Source: Hippophae tibetana (lineage: Eukaryota > Streptophyta > Magnoliopsida > Rosales > Elaeagnaceae). Taken from it: 64,000 nucleotides of DNA. The first letter of the stretch is position 1, and each line of letters starts with the position of its first letter. The stretch is from positions 10,731,190 through 10,795,189 of the forward strand of contig CM072811.1 in assembly GCA_037013495.1 (NCBI GenBank), read 5' to 3'. Under the pieces are notes generated by a model. The model worked only from the letters and a program-made list of their open reading frames with translations, was not told the origin of the DNA and did not search any database. This document shows, one piece after another, positions 40,528 through 54,849 of this stretch. Position numbers and translations under genes: made by a program.

Positions 40528-43500
40528 TGTATTAACATTTTGAGACAAATATAGGGTTACGTGAAAGAAATTCAAAGAGAAAACACAAATTAAAACTCAC
40601 CTTATTATTATATATATGTACAATTTGTACATGGTTCCTTTTCCTTAAAACATATATATCTGGAACATAAAAAGTAGAGATAAATAAAATAAATAATAAA
40701 AATGAATAGTACAAACTTTATACTATGACCCAATATCCTTGTCAGAATTGGTTTAATATAGAGCAAAAATTTAGGAAATACTTTCCGAAGAAGTCATTTG
40801 TATTAAATTCATCCCGAAAAAGTGATTTCAAAATTTATTTGATGAATTTAATTGATATGTAAAAACAATATTTTATTTCGTTATATAATCCTTTAATTTG
40901 ATTCCTTTCGTGAGATTAATATTATGCACTATTTTTAGGATTTTTCAGCTTTATACATTTCCTAAACAATTATTTCGTTTATATACAAAAGCTCAATTCT
41001 TTTAGATTTTTGAATTAATATTTGACCCAATAGTATTATTGTATTTGAGTTTATGCTTTGTGAGATTAGAGTCTAAGCAAATTCAAATTCTTAATACTAT
41101 GATTTAATAAATTTAATATTGATAGATTATTTATTAAAATCGGAAAGTAATTTGCAACTAATTATTTTAGTAAATCGTAAATATGTTGAATATTAAAATA
41201 ACTTATTTTATATATTTTTTATTGTATTCTTAAACGACATTAAAAAGAATGAGATGTTTTAGATTCTTTATATCTTATGTTTGTCATTCATATTTTTCTT
41301 TATTTTAAAACTTTGTTTCTTGTTTATTTGTATTAACATTTTGAGACAAATATGGGGTTACGTGAAACAAATTCAAAGAGAAAACACAAATTAAAACTCA
41401 CCTTATTATTATATCTATGTACAATTTGTATATGGTTCCTTTTGTTTAAAAAATATATATCTCGAAAATAAAAAGTAGAGATAAATAAAATAAATAATAA
41501 AAATGAATAGTACAAACTTTATACTATGACCCAATATACTAGTCAGAATTGGTTTAATATAGAACAAAAATTTAGGAAATACTTTCCGAAGAAGACATTT
41601 GCATTAAATTCATCCTTAAAAATTATTTCAAAATTTAATTGATGTGTAAAAATAATATTTTATTTCTTTATAAAATCCTTTAATTTAATTCCTTTCGTGA
41701 GATTAATATTATGCACTATTTTTAGCCGTTTTAATCTTTATACATATGCCAAACTATTGTTTCATTTATATACAAAAGCTCAATTCTTTGAGATTTTTGA
41801 ATTAATATTTGAACCAATAGGATTATTGTATTGAGTTTATTCTTTGTGAGATTAGAGTCTAAGCGAATTCAAATTCTTAATACTATGATTTAATAAATTT
41901 AATATTGATAGATTATTTATTAAAATTGGAAAGTAATTTGCAACTAATTATTTTAGTAAATCCTAAATATGTCGAATATTAAAATAATTTATTTTATATA
42001 TTTTTTGTTGTATTCATAAACGGCATTAAAAAGAATGAGATGTTTTAGATTTTTCATATTCTTATCTTTGTCATTCATATTTTTCTTTATTTTAAAACTT
42101 TGTTTCTTGTTTATTTGTATTAACATTTTGAGACAAATATGGGGTTACGTGAAACAAATTCAAAGAGAAAACACAAATTAAAACTCACCTTATTATTATA
42201 TATATGTACAATTTGTATATGGTTCCTTTTGCTTAAAAAATATATATCTCGAAAATAAAAAGTAGAGATAAATAAAATAAATAATAAAAATGAATAGTAC
42301 AAACTTTATACTATGACCCAATATACTTGTCAGAATTGGTTTAATATAGAACAAAAATTTAGGAAATACTTTCCGAAGAAGTCATTTGCATTAAATTCAA
42401 CCTTAAAAATTGATTTCAAAATTTAATTGATGTGTAAAAATAATATTTTATTTCTTTATAAAATCCTTTAATTTGATTCCTTTCGTGAGATTAATATTAT
42501 GCACTATTTTTAGCCGTTTTAATCTTTATACATATGCCAAACTATTGTTTCATTTATATACAAAAGCTCAATTCTTTTAGATTTTTGAATTAATATTTGA
42601 ACCAATAGGATTATTGTTTTTGAGTTTATGCTTTGTGAGATTAGAGTCTAAACGAATTCAAATTCTTAATACTATGATTTAATAAATTTAATATTGATAG
42701 ATTATTTATTAAAATCGGAATGTAATTTGCAACTAATTATTTTAGTAAATACTAAATATGTCGAATAGTAAAATAACTTATTTTATATATTTTTTGTTGT
42801 ATTCATAAACGGCATTAAAAAGAATGAGATGTTTTAGATTTTTCATATCTTATCTTTGTCATTCATATTTTTCTTTATTTTAAAACTTTGTTTCTTGTTT
42901 ATTTGTATTAACATTTTGAGACAAATATAGGGTTACGTGAAAGAAATTCAAAGAGAAAACACAAATTAAAACTCACCTTATTATTATATATATGTACAAT
43001 TTGTACATGGTTCCTTTTCCTTAAAACATATATATCTGGAAAATAAAAAGTAGAGATAAATAAAATAAATAATAAAAATGAATAGTACAAACTTTATACT
43101 ATGACCCAATATCCTTGTCAGAATTGGTTTAATATAGAACAAAAATTTAGGAAATACTTTCCGAAGAAGTCATTTGTATTAAATTCATCCCGAAAAAGTG
43201 ATTTCAAAATTTATTTGATGAATTTAATTGATATGTAAAAATAATATTTTATTTCGTTATATAATCCTTTAATTTGATTCCTTTCGTGAGATTAATATTA
43301 TGCACTATTTTTAAGCTTTTTCAACTTTATACATTTCCCAAACAATTATTTCATTTATATACAAAAGCTCAATTGTTTTAGATTTTTGAATTAATATTTG
43401 AACCAATAGGATTATTGTTTTTGAGTTTATGCTTTGTGGGATTAGACTCTAAACGAATTCCAATTCTTAATACTATGATTTAATAAATTTAATATTGATA

Positions 43501-44492
43501 GATTATTTATTAAAATCGGAATGTAATTTGCAACTAATTATTTTAGTAAATACTAAATATGTTGAATATTAAATTAACTTATTTTATATATTTTTTGTTG
43601 TATTCATAAACGACATTAAAAAGAATGAGATGTTTTAGATTTTTCATATCTTATCTTTGTCATTCATATTTTTCTTTTTTCTAAAACTTTATTTCTTGTT
43701 TATTTGTGTTAACATTTTGAGACAAATATGGGGTTACGTGAAACAAATTCAAAGAGAAAACACAAATTAAAACTCACCTTATTATTATATATATGTACAA
43801 TTTGTATATGGTTCCTTTTGCTTAAAAAATATATATCTCGAAAATAAAAAGTAGAGATAAATAAAATAAATAATAAAAATGAATAGTACAAACTTTATAC
43901 TATGACCCAATATCCTAGTCAGAATTGGTTTAATATAGAACAAAAATTTAGGAAATACTTTCCGAAGAAGTCATTTGCATTAAATTCATCCTTAAAAATT
44001 GATTTCAAAATTTAATTGATGTGTAAAAATAATATTTTATTTCTTTATAAAATCCTTTAATTTGATTCCTTTCTTGAGATTAATATTATGCACTATTTTT
44101 AGCCGTTTTAATCTTTATACATATGCCAAACTATTGTTTCATTTATATACAAAAGCTCAATTCTTTTAGATTTTTGAATTAATATTTGAACCAATAGGAT
44201 TATTGTTTTTGAGTTTATGCTTTGTGAGATTAGAGTCTAAACGAATTCAAATTCTTAATACTATGATTTAATAAATTTAATATTGATAGATTATTTATTA
44301 AAATCGGAATGTAATTTGCAACTAATTATTTTAGTAAATACTAAATATGTCGAATAGTAAAATAACTTATTTTATATATTTTTTGTTGTATTCATAAACG
44401 GCATTAAAAAGAATGAGATGTTTTAGATTTTTCATATCTTATCTTTGTCATTCATATTTTTCTTTATTTTAAAACTTTGTTTCTTGTTTATT
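40528..44492 (+). repeat. Five-monomer higher-order repeat (A-B-B-A-B, 3965 bp), copy 2
   Basis: Has the same length and all the private markers of copy 1. Differences are scattered: TTAGGTAATAC in copy 1 versus TTAGGAAATAC here, CCATTTTAATC versus CCGTTTTAATC, loss of one T near 41832, and one extra T near 42059, which restores the total length. The high similarity implies recent duplication. Confidence 0.9.
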
Positions 44493-46080
44493 TGTATTAA
44501 CATTTTGAGACAAATATAGGGTTACGTGAAAGAAATTCAAAGAGAAAACACAAATTAAAACTCACCTTATTATTATATATATGTACAATTTGTACATGGT
44601 TCCTTTTCCTTAAAACATATATATCTGGAACATAAAAAGTAGAGATAAATAAAATAAATAATAAAAATGAATAGTACAAACTTTATACTATGACCCAATA
44701 TCCTTGTCAGAATTGGTTTAATATAGAGCAAAAATTTAGGAAATACTTTCCGAAGAAGTCATTTGTATTAAATTCATCCCGAAAAAGTGATTTCAAAATT
44801 TATTTGATGAATTTAATTGATATGTAAAAACAATATTTTATTTCGTTATATAATCCTTTAATTTGATTCCTTTCGTGAGATTAATATTATGCACTATTTT
44901 TAGGATTTTTCAGCTTTATACATTTCCTAAACAATTATTTCGTTTATATACAAAAGCTCAATTCTTTTAGATTTTTGAATTAATATTTGACCCAATAGTA
45001 TTATTGTATTTGAGTTTATGCTTTGTGAGATTAGAGTCTAAGCAAATTCAAATTCTTAATACTATGATTTAATAAATTTAATATTGATAGATTATTTATT
45101 AAAATCGGAAAGTAATTTGCAGCTAATTATTTTAGTAAATCGTAAATATGTTGAATATTAAAATAACTTATTTTATATATTTTTTGTTGTATTCTTAAAC
45201 GACATTAAAAAGAATGAGATGTTTTAGATTCTTTATATCTTATGTTTGTCATTCATATTTTTCTTTATTTTAAAACTTTGTTTCTTGTTTATTTGTATTA
45301 ACATTTTGAGACAAATATGGGGTTACGTGAAACAAATTCAAAGAGAAAACACAAATTAAAACTCACCTTATTATTATATCTATGTACAATTTGTATATGG
45401 TTCCTTTTGTTTAAAAAATATATATCTCGAAAATAAAAAGTAGAGATAAATAAAATAAATAATAAAAATGAATAGTACAAACTTTATACTATGACCCAAT
45501 ATACTAGTCAGAATTGGTTTAATATAGAACAAAAATTTAGGAAATACTTTCCGAAGAAGACATTTGCATTAAATTCATCCTTAAAAATTATTTCAAAATT
45601 TAATTGATGTGTAAAAATAATATTTTATTTCTTTATAAAATCCTTTAATTTAATTCCTTTCGTGAGATTAATATTATGCACTATTTTTAGCCGTTTTAAT
45701 CTTTATACATATGCCAAACTATTGTTTCATTTATATACAAAAGCTCAATTCTTTGAGATTTTTGAATTAATATTTGAACCAATAGGATTATTGTATTTGA
45801 GTTTATTCTTTGTGAGATTAGAGTCTAAGCGAATTCAAATTCTTAATACTATGATTTAATAAATTTAATATTGATAGATTATTTATTAAAATTGGAAAGT
45901 AATTTGCAACTAATTATTTTAGTAAATCCTAAATATGTCGAATATTAAAATAATTTATTTTATATATTTTTTGTTGTATTCATAAACGGCATTAAAAAGA
46001 ATGAGATGTTTTAGATTTTTCATATCTTATCTTTGTCATTCATATTTTTCTTTATTTTAAAACTTTGTTTCTTGTTTATT
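44493..46080 (+). repeat. Partial third copy of the five-monomer repeat (first two monomers)
   Basis: Repeats the A and first B monomers of the 3965-bp unit with TCTGGAACATAAAAAG, TTTTTCAGC, AATATACTAGTC and CTTTGAGATTTTTG. At 46081 a different A monomer follows (with AGAAAATACAAATT), so the HOR ends between its second and third monomers. Confidence 0.85.
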
Positions 46081-48471
46081 TGTATTAACATTTTGAGACA
46101 AATATGGGGTTACGTGAAAGAAATTCAAAGAGAAAATACAAATTAAAACTCACCTTATTATTATATATATGTACAATTTGTACATGGTTCCTTTTCCTTA
46201 AAACATATATATCTGGAAAATAAAAAGTAGAGATAAATAAAATAAATAATAAAAATGAATAGTACAAACTTTATACTATGATCCAATATCCTTGTCAGAA
46301 TTGGTTTAATATAGAACAAAAATTTAGGAAATAATTTCCGAAGAAGTCATTTGTATTAAATTCATCCCGAAAAAGTGATTTCAAAATTTATTTGATGAAT
46401 TTAACTGATATGTAAAAATAATATTTTATTTCGTTATATAATCCTTTAATTTGATTCCTTTCGTGAGATTAATATTATGCACTATTTTTAGGCTTTTTCA
46501 ACTTTATACATTTCCTAAACAATTATTTCGTTTATATACAAAAGCTCAATTCTTTTAAATTTTTGAATTAATATTTGAACCAATAGGATTATTGTATTTG
46601 AGTTTATGCTTTGTGAGATTAGAGTCTAAACGAATTCAAATTCTTAATACTATGATTTAATAAATTTAATATTGAAAGATTATTTATTAAAATCGGAAAG
46701 TAATTTGCAACTAATTATTTTAGTAAATCCTAAATATGTCGAATATTAAATTAACTTATTTTATATATTTTTTGTTGTATTCATAAACGACATTAAAAAG
46801 AATGAGATGTTTTAGATTTTTTATATCTTATCTTTGTCATTCATATTTTTCTTTTTTTTTAACTTTATTTCTTGTTTATTTGTGTTAACATTTTGAGACA
46901 AATATGGGGTTACGTGAAACAAATTCAAAAGAGAAAACACAAATTAAAACTCACCTTATTATTATATATATGTACAATTTGTATATGGTTCCTTTTCCTT
47001 AAAATATATATATCTCGAAAATAAAAAGTAGAGATAAATAAAATAAATAATAAAAATGAATAGTACAAACTTTATACTATGACCCAATATCCTAGTCAGA
47101 ATTGGTTTACTATAGAACAAAAATTTAGGAAATACTTTCCGAAGAAGTCATTTGCATTAAATTCATCCTTAAAAAATGATTTCAAAATTTAATTGATGTG
47201 TAAAAATAATATTTTATTTCTTTATAAAATCCTTTAATTTGATTCCTTTCGTGTGATTAATATTATGCACTATTTTTAGCCGTTTTAATCTTTATACATA
47301 TTCCAAACTATTGTTTCATTTATATAAAAAAGCTCAATTCTTTTAGATTTTTGAATTAATATTTGAACCAATAAGATTATTGTATTTAAGTTTATGCTTT
47401 GTGAGATTAGAGTCTAAGCGAATTCAAATTCTTAATACTATGATTTAATAAATTTAAAATTGATAGATTATTTATTAAAATCGGAAAGTAATTTGCAACT
47501 AATTATTTTAGTAAATCCTAAATATGTCGAATATTAAAATAATTTATTTTATATATTTTTTGTTGTATTCATAAACGGCATTAAAAAGAATGAGATGTTT
47601 TAGATTTTTCATATCTTATCTTTGTCATTCATATTTTTCTTTATTTTAAAACTTTGTTTCTTGTTTATTTGTATTAACATTTTGAGACAAATATGGGGTT
47701 ACGTGAAAGAAATTCAAAGAGAAAACACAAATTAAAACTCACCTTATTATTATATATATGTACAATTTGTACATGGTTCCTTTTTCCTTAAAACATATAT
47801 CTCTGGAAAATAAAAAGTAGAGATAAATAAAATAAATAATAAAAATGAATAGTACAAAATTTATACTATGACCCAATATCCTTGTCAGAATTGGTTTAAT
47901 ATAGAACAAAAATTTAGGAAATACTTTCCGAAGAAGTCATTTGTATTAAATTCATCCCGAAAAAGTGATTTCAAAATTTATTTGATGAATTTAATTGATA
48001 TGTAAAAATAATATTTTATTTCGTTATATAATCCTTTAATTTGATTCCTTTCGTGAGATTAATATTATGCACTATTTTTAAGCTTTTTCAACTTTATACA
48101 TTTCCAAAACAATTATTTCATTTATATACAAAAGCTCAATTCTTTTAGATTTTTGAATTAATATTTGAACCAATAGGATTATTGTTTTTGAGTTTATGCT
48201 TTGTGAGATTAGAGTCTAAACGAATTCCAATTCTTAATACTATGATTTAATAAATTTAATATTGAAAGATTATTTATTAAAATCGGAATGTAATTTGCAA
48301 CTAATTATTTTAGTAAATCCTAAATATGTCGAATATTAAATTAACTTATTTTATATATTTTTTGTTGTATTCATAAACGACATTAAAAAGAATGAGATGT
48401 TTTAGATTTTTTATATCTTATGTTTGTCATTCATATTTTTCTTTATTTTAAAACTTTATTTCTTTTTTATT
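46081..48471 (+). repeat. Three-monomer segment (A-B-A), copy 1 of a 5568-bp-spaced duplication
   Basis: Shares private variants with 51649-54039: AGAAAATACAAATT, GGAAATAATTTCCG, TTTAACTGATATG, TTCAAAAGAGAAAAC, GGTTTACTATAGAAC, TTCGTGTGATTAATATT, CATATTCCAAACTATTG and CATATATCTCTGG. The spacing is seven monomers. The copies later diverged in small ways, for example ATGATCCAATATC here and ATGACCCAATATC in the partner. Confidence 0.85.
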
Positions 48472-51400
48472 TGTGTTAACATTTTGAGACAAATATGGGG
48501 TTACGTGAAACAAATTCAAAGAGAAAACATAAATTAAAACTCACCTTATTATTATATATATGTACAATTTGTATATGGTTCCTTTTCCTTAAAAAATATA
48601 TATCTCGAAAATAAAAAGTAGAGATAAATAAAATAAATAATAAAAATGAATAGTACAAACTTTATACTAAGACCCAATATCCTAGTCAGAATTGGTTTAA
48701 TATAGAGCAAAAATTTAGGAAATACTTTCCGAAGAAGTCATTTGTATTAAATTCATCCCGAAAAAGTGATTTCAAAATTTATTTGATGAATTTAATTTAT
48801 ATGTAAAAATAATATTTTATTTCGTTATATAATCCTTTAATTTGATTCCTTTCGTGAGATTAATATTATGCACTATTTTTAGCCGTTTTAATCTTTATAC
48901 ATATGCCAAACTATTGTTTCATTTATATACAAAAACTCAATTCTTTTAGATTTTTGAATTAATATTTGAACCAATAGGATTATTGTATTTGAGTTTATGC
49001 TTTGTGAGATTAGAGTCTAAACGAATTCAAATTCTTAATACTATGATTTAATAAATTTAATATTGAAAGATTATTTATTAAAATCGGAATGTAATTTGCA
49101 ACTAATTATTTTAGTAAATCCTAAATATGTCGAATATTAAATTAACTTATTTTATATATTTTTGTTGTATTCATAAACGGCATTAAAAAGAATGAGATGT
49201 TTTAGATTATTTATATCTTATCTTTGTCATTCATATTTTTCTTTTTTTTAAAACTTTATTTCTTTTTTATTTGTGTTAACATTTTGAGACAAATATGGGG
49301 TTACGTGAAACAAATTCAAAGAGAAAACACAAATTAAAACTCACCTTATTATTATATATATGTACAATTTGTATATGGTTCCTTTTCCTTAAAAAATATA
49401 TATCTCGAAAATAAAAAGTAGAGATAAATAAAATAAATAATAAAAATGAATAGTACAAACTTTATACTAAGACCCAATATCCTAGTCAGAATTGGTTTAA
49501 TATAGAACAAAAATTTAGGAAATACTTTCCGAAGAAGTCATTTGCATTAAATTCATCCTTAAAAAATGATTTCAAAATTTAATTGATGTGTAAAAATAAT
49601 ATTTTATTTCTTTATAAAATCATTTAATTTGATTCCTTTCGTGAGATTAATATTATGCACTATTTTTAGCCGTTTTAATCTTTATACATATGCCAAACTA
49701 TTGTTTCATTTATATACAAAAGCTCAATTCTTTTAGATTTTTGAATTAATATTTGAACCAATAGGATTATTGTTTTTGAGTTTATGCTTTGGGAGATTAG
49801 AGTCTAAACGAATTCAAATTCTTAATACTATGATTTAATAAATTTAATATTGAGAGATTATTTATTAAAATCGGAAAGTAATTTGCAACTAATTATTTTA
49901 GTAAATCCTAAATATGTCGAATATTAAAATAATTTATTTTATATATTTTTTGTTGTATTCATAAACGACATTAAAAAGAATGAGATGTTTTAGATTTTTC
50001 ATATCTTATCTTTGTCATTCATATTTTTCTTTATTTTAAAACTTTGTTTCTTGTTTATTTGTATTAACATTTTGAGACAAATATAGGGTTACGTGAAAGA
50101 AATTCAAAGAGAAAACACAAATTAAAACTCACCTTATTATTATATATATGTACAATTTGTACATGGTTCCTTTTCCTTAAAACATATATATCTGGAACAT
50201 AAAAAGTAGAGATAAATAAAATAAATAATAAAAATGAATAGTACAAACTTTATACTATGACCCAATATCCTTGTCAGAATTGGTTTAATATAGAGCAAAT
50301 ATTTAGGAAATACTTTCCGAAGAAGTCATTTGTATTAAATTCATCCCGAAAAAGTGATTTCAAAATTTATTTGATGAATTTAATTTATATGTAAAAATAA
50401 TATTTTATTTCGTTATATAATCCTTTAATTTGATTCCTTTCGTGAGATTAATATTATGCACTATTTTTAGCCGTTTTAATCTTTATACATATGCCAAACT
50501 ATTGTTTAATTTATATACAAAAACTCAATTCTTTTAGATTTTTGAATTAATATTTGAACCAATAGGATTATTGTATTTGAGTTTATGCTTTGTGAGATTA
50601 GAGTCTAAACGAATTCAAATTCTTAATACTATGATTTAATAAATTTAATATTGAAAGATTATTTATTAAAATCGGAATGTAATTTGCAACTAATTATTTT
50701 AGTAAATCCTAAATATGTCGAATATTAAATTAACTTATTTTATATATTTTTGTTGTATTCATAAACGGCATTAAAAAGAATGAGATGTTTTAGATTATTT
50801 ATATCTTATCTTTGTCATTCATATTTTTCTTTTTTTTAAAACTTTATTTCTTTTTTATTTGTGTTAACATTTTGAGACAAATATGGGGTTACGTGAAACA
50901 AATTCAAAGAGAAAACACAAATTAAAACTCACCTTATTATTATATATATGTACAATTTGTATATGGTTCCTTTTCCTTAAAAAATATATATCCCGAAAAT
51001 AAAAAGTAGAGATAAATAAAATAAATAATAAAAATGAATAGTACAAACTTTATACTAAGACCCAATATCCTAGTCAGAATTGGTTTAATATAGAACAAAA
51101 ATTTAGGAAATACTTTCCGAAGAAGTCATTTGCATTAAATTCATCCTTAAAAAATGATTTCAAAATTTAATTGATGTGTAAAAATAATATTTTATTTCTT
51201 TATAAAATCATTTAATTTGATTCCTTTCGTGAGATTAATATTATGCACTATTTTTAGCCGTTTTAATCTTTATACATATGCCAAACTATTGTTTCATTTA
51301 TATACAAAAGCTCAATTCTTTTAGATTTTTGAATTAATATTTGAACCAATAGGATTATTGTTTTTGAGTTTATGCTTTGGGAGATTAGAGTCTAAACGAA

Positions 51401-51648
51401 TTCAAATTCTTAATACTATGATTTAATAAATTTAATATTGAGAGATTATTTATTAAAATCGGAAAGTAATTTGCAACTAATTATTTTAGTAAATCCTAAA
51501 TATGTCGAATATTAAAATAATTTATTTTATATATTTTTTGTTGTATTCATAAACGGCATTAAAAAGAATGAGATGTTTTAGATTTTTCATATCTTATCTT
51601 TGTCATTCATATTTTTTCTTTATTTTAAAACTTTGTTTCTTGTTTATT
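48472..51648 (+). repeat. Local ~1588-bp dimer repeat made of recombinant monomers
   Basis: Monomers start at 48472, 49272, 50060 and 50860. Shared private variants recur 1588-1589 bp apart: TTTAATTTATATG (48.79 and 50.38 kb), CAAAAACTCAATTC, TACTAAGACCC (49.47 and 51.06 kb), TTTGGGAGATTAG and ATTGAGAGATTA. The monomer at 48472 is mosaic, with a B-like beginning, an A-like middle (CCCGAAAAAGTG, CGTTATATAATCC) and a B-like end. The reshuffled types distinguish this dimer from the main A-B unit. Confidence 0.8.
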
Positions 51649-54039
51649 TGTATTAACATTTTGAGACAAATATGGGGTTACGTGAAAGAAATTCAAAGAG
51701 AAAATACAAATTAAAACTCACCTTATTATTATATATATGTACAATTTGTACATGGTTCCTTTTCCTTAAAACATATATATCTGGAAAATAAAAAGTAGAG
51801 ATAAATAAAATAAATAATAAAAATGAATAGTACAAACTTTATACTATGACCCAATATCCTTGTCAGAATTGGTTTAATATAGAACAAAAATTTAGGAAAT
51901 AATTTCCGAAGAAGTCATTTGTATTAAATTCATCCCGAAAAAGTGATTTCCAAATTTATTTGATGAATTTAACTGATATGTAAAAATAATATTTTATTTC
52001 GTTATATAATCCTTTAATTTGATTCCTTTCGTGAGATTAATATTATGCACTATTTTTAGGCTTTTTCAACTTTATACATTTCCTAAACAATTATTTCGTT
52101 TATATACAAAAGCTCAATTCTTTTAAATTTTTGAATTAATATTTGAACCAATAGGATTATTGTATTTGAGTTTATGCTTTTCGAGATTAGAGTCTAAACG
52201 AATCCAAATTCTTAATACTATGATTTAATAAATTTAATATTGATAGATTATTTATTAAAATCGGAAAGTAATTTGCAACTAATTATTTTAGTAAATCCTA
52301 AATATGTCGAATATTAAATTAACTTATTTTATATATTTTTTGTTGTATTCATAAACGACATTAAAAAGAATGAGATGTTTTAGATTTTTTATATCTTATC
52401 TTTGTCATTCATATTTTTCTTTTTTTTTAAACTTTATTTCTTGTTTATTTGTGTTAACATTTTGAGACAAATATAGGGTTACGTGAAACAAATTCAAAAG
52501 AGAAAACACAAATTAAAACTCACCTTATTATTATATATATGTACAATTTGTATATGGTTCCTTTTCCTTCAAATATATATATCTCGAAAATAAAAAGTAG
52601 AGATAAATAAAATAAATAATAAAAATGAATAGTACAAACTTTATACTATGACCCAATATCCTAGTCAGAATTGGTTTACTATAGAACAAAAATTTAGGAA
52701 ATACTTTCCGAAGAAGTCATTTGCATTAAATTCATCCTTAAAAAATGATTTCAAAATTTAATTGATGTGTAAAAATAATATTTTATTTCTTTATAAAATC
52801 CTTTAATTTGATTCCTTTCGTGTGATTAATATTATGCACTATTTTTAGCCGTTTTAATCTTTATACATATTCCAAACTATTGTTTCATTTATATAAAAAA
52901 TCTCAATTCTTTTAGATTTTTGAATTAATATTTGAACCAATAGGATTATTGTATTTGAGTTTATGCTTTGTGAGATTAGAGTCTAAGCGAATTCAATTCT
53001 TAATACTATGATTTAATAAATTTAAAATTGATAGATTATTTATTAAAATCGGAAAGTAATTTGCAACTAATTATTTTAGTAAATCCTAAATATGTCGAAT
53101 ATTAAAATAATTTATTTTATATATTTTTTGTTGTATTCATAAACGGCATTAAAAAGAATGAGATGTTTTAGATTTTTCATATCTTATCTTTGTCATTCAT
53201 ATTTTTCTTTATTTTAAAACTTTGTTTCTTGTTTATTTGTATTAACATTTTGAGACAAATATGGGGTTACGTGAAAGAAATTCAAAGAGAAAACACAAAT
53301 TAAAACTCACCTTATTATTATATATATGTACAATTTGTACATGGTTCCTTTTCCTTAAAACATATATCTCTGGAAAATAAAAAGTAGAGATAAATAAAAT
53401 AAATAATAAAAATGAATAGTACAAAATTTATACTATGACCCAATATCCTTGTCAGAATTGGTTTAATATAGAACAAAAATTTAGGAAATACTTTCCGGAG
53501 AAGTCATTTGTATTAAATTCATCCCAAAAAAGTGATTTCAAAATTTATTTGATGAATTTAATTGATATGTAAAAATAATATTTTATTTCGTTATATAATC
53601 CTTTAATTTGATTCCTTTCGTGAGATTAATATTATGCACTATTTTTAAGCTTTTTCAACTTTATACATTTCCCAAACAATTATTTCATTTATATACAAAA
53701 GCTCAATTCTTTTAGATTTTTGAATTAATATTTGAACCAATAGGATTATTGTTTTTGAGTTTATGCTTTGTGAGATTAGAGTCTAAACGAATTCCAATTC
53801 TTAATACTATGATTTAAATAAATTTAATATTGATAGATTATTTATTAAAATCGGAAAGTAATTTGCAACTAATTATTTTAGTAAATACTAAATATGTTGA
53901 ATATTAAATTAACTTATTTTATATATTTTTTGTTGTATTCATAAACAACATTAAAAAGAATGAGATGTTTTAGATTTTTTTATATCTTATCTTTGTCATT
54001 CATATTTTTCTTTTTCTAAAACTTTATTTCTTGTTTATT
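51649..54039 (+). repeat. Three-monomer segment (A-B-A), copy 2 of the 5568-bp-spaced duplication
   Basis: Partner of 46081-48471, with the same overall length of 2391 bp and the same private variants. Its own changes include CTTTTCGAGATTAG, CGAATCCAAATTC, CTTCAAATATATATATC, and CCCAAAAAAGTG where the partner has CCCGAAAAAGTG. Confidence 0.85.
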
Positions 54040-54849
54040 TGTGTTAACATTTTGAGACAAATATGGGGTTACGTGCAACAAATTCAAAGAGAAAACACAA
54101 ATTAAAACTCACCTTATTATTATATATATGTACAATTTGTATATGGTTCCTTTTGCTTAAAAAATATATATCTCGAAAATAAAAAGTAGAGATAAATAAA
54201 ATAAATAATAAAAATGAATAGTACAAACTTTATACTATGACCCAATATCCTAGTCAGAATTGGTTTACTATAGAACAAAAATTTAGGAAATACTTTCCGA
54301 AGATGTCATTTGCATTAAATTCATCCTTAAAAAATGATTTCAAAATTTAATTGATGTGTAAAATAATATTTTATTTCTTTATAAAATCCATTAATTTGAT
54401 TCCTTTCGTGAGATTAATATTATGCACTATTTTTAGCCGTTTTCATCTTTATACATATGCCCAACTATTGTTTCATTTATATACAAAAACTCAATTCTTT
54501 TAGATTTTTGAATTAATATTTGAACCAATAGGATTATTGTATTTGAGTTTATGCTTTGTGAGATTAGAGTCTAAGCGAATTCAAATTCTTAATACTATGA
54601 TTTAATAAATTTAATATTGATAGATTATTTATTATAATCGGAAAGTAATTTGCAACTAATTATTTTAGTAAATCATAAATATGTCGAATATTAAAATAAC
54701 TTATTTTATATATTTTTTGTTGTATTCATAAACGATATTAAAAAGAATGAGATGTTTTAGATTTTTTATATCTTATCTTTGTAATTCATATTTTTCTTTA
54801 TTTTTAAAATTTTATTTCTTGTTTATTTGTGTAAACATTTTGAGACAAA

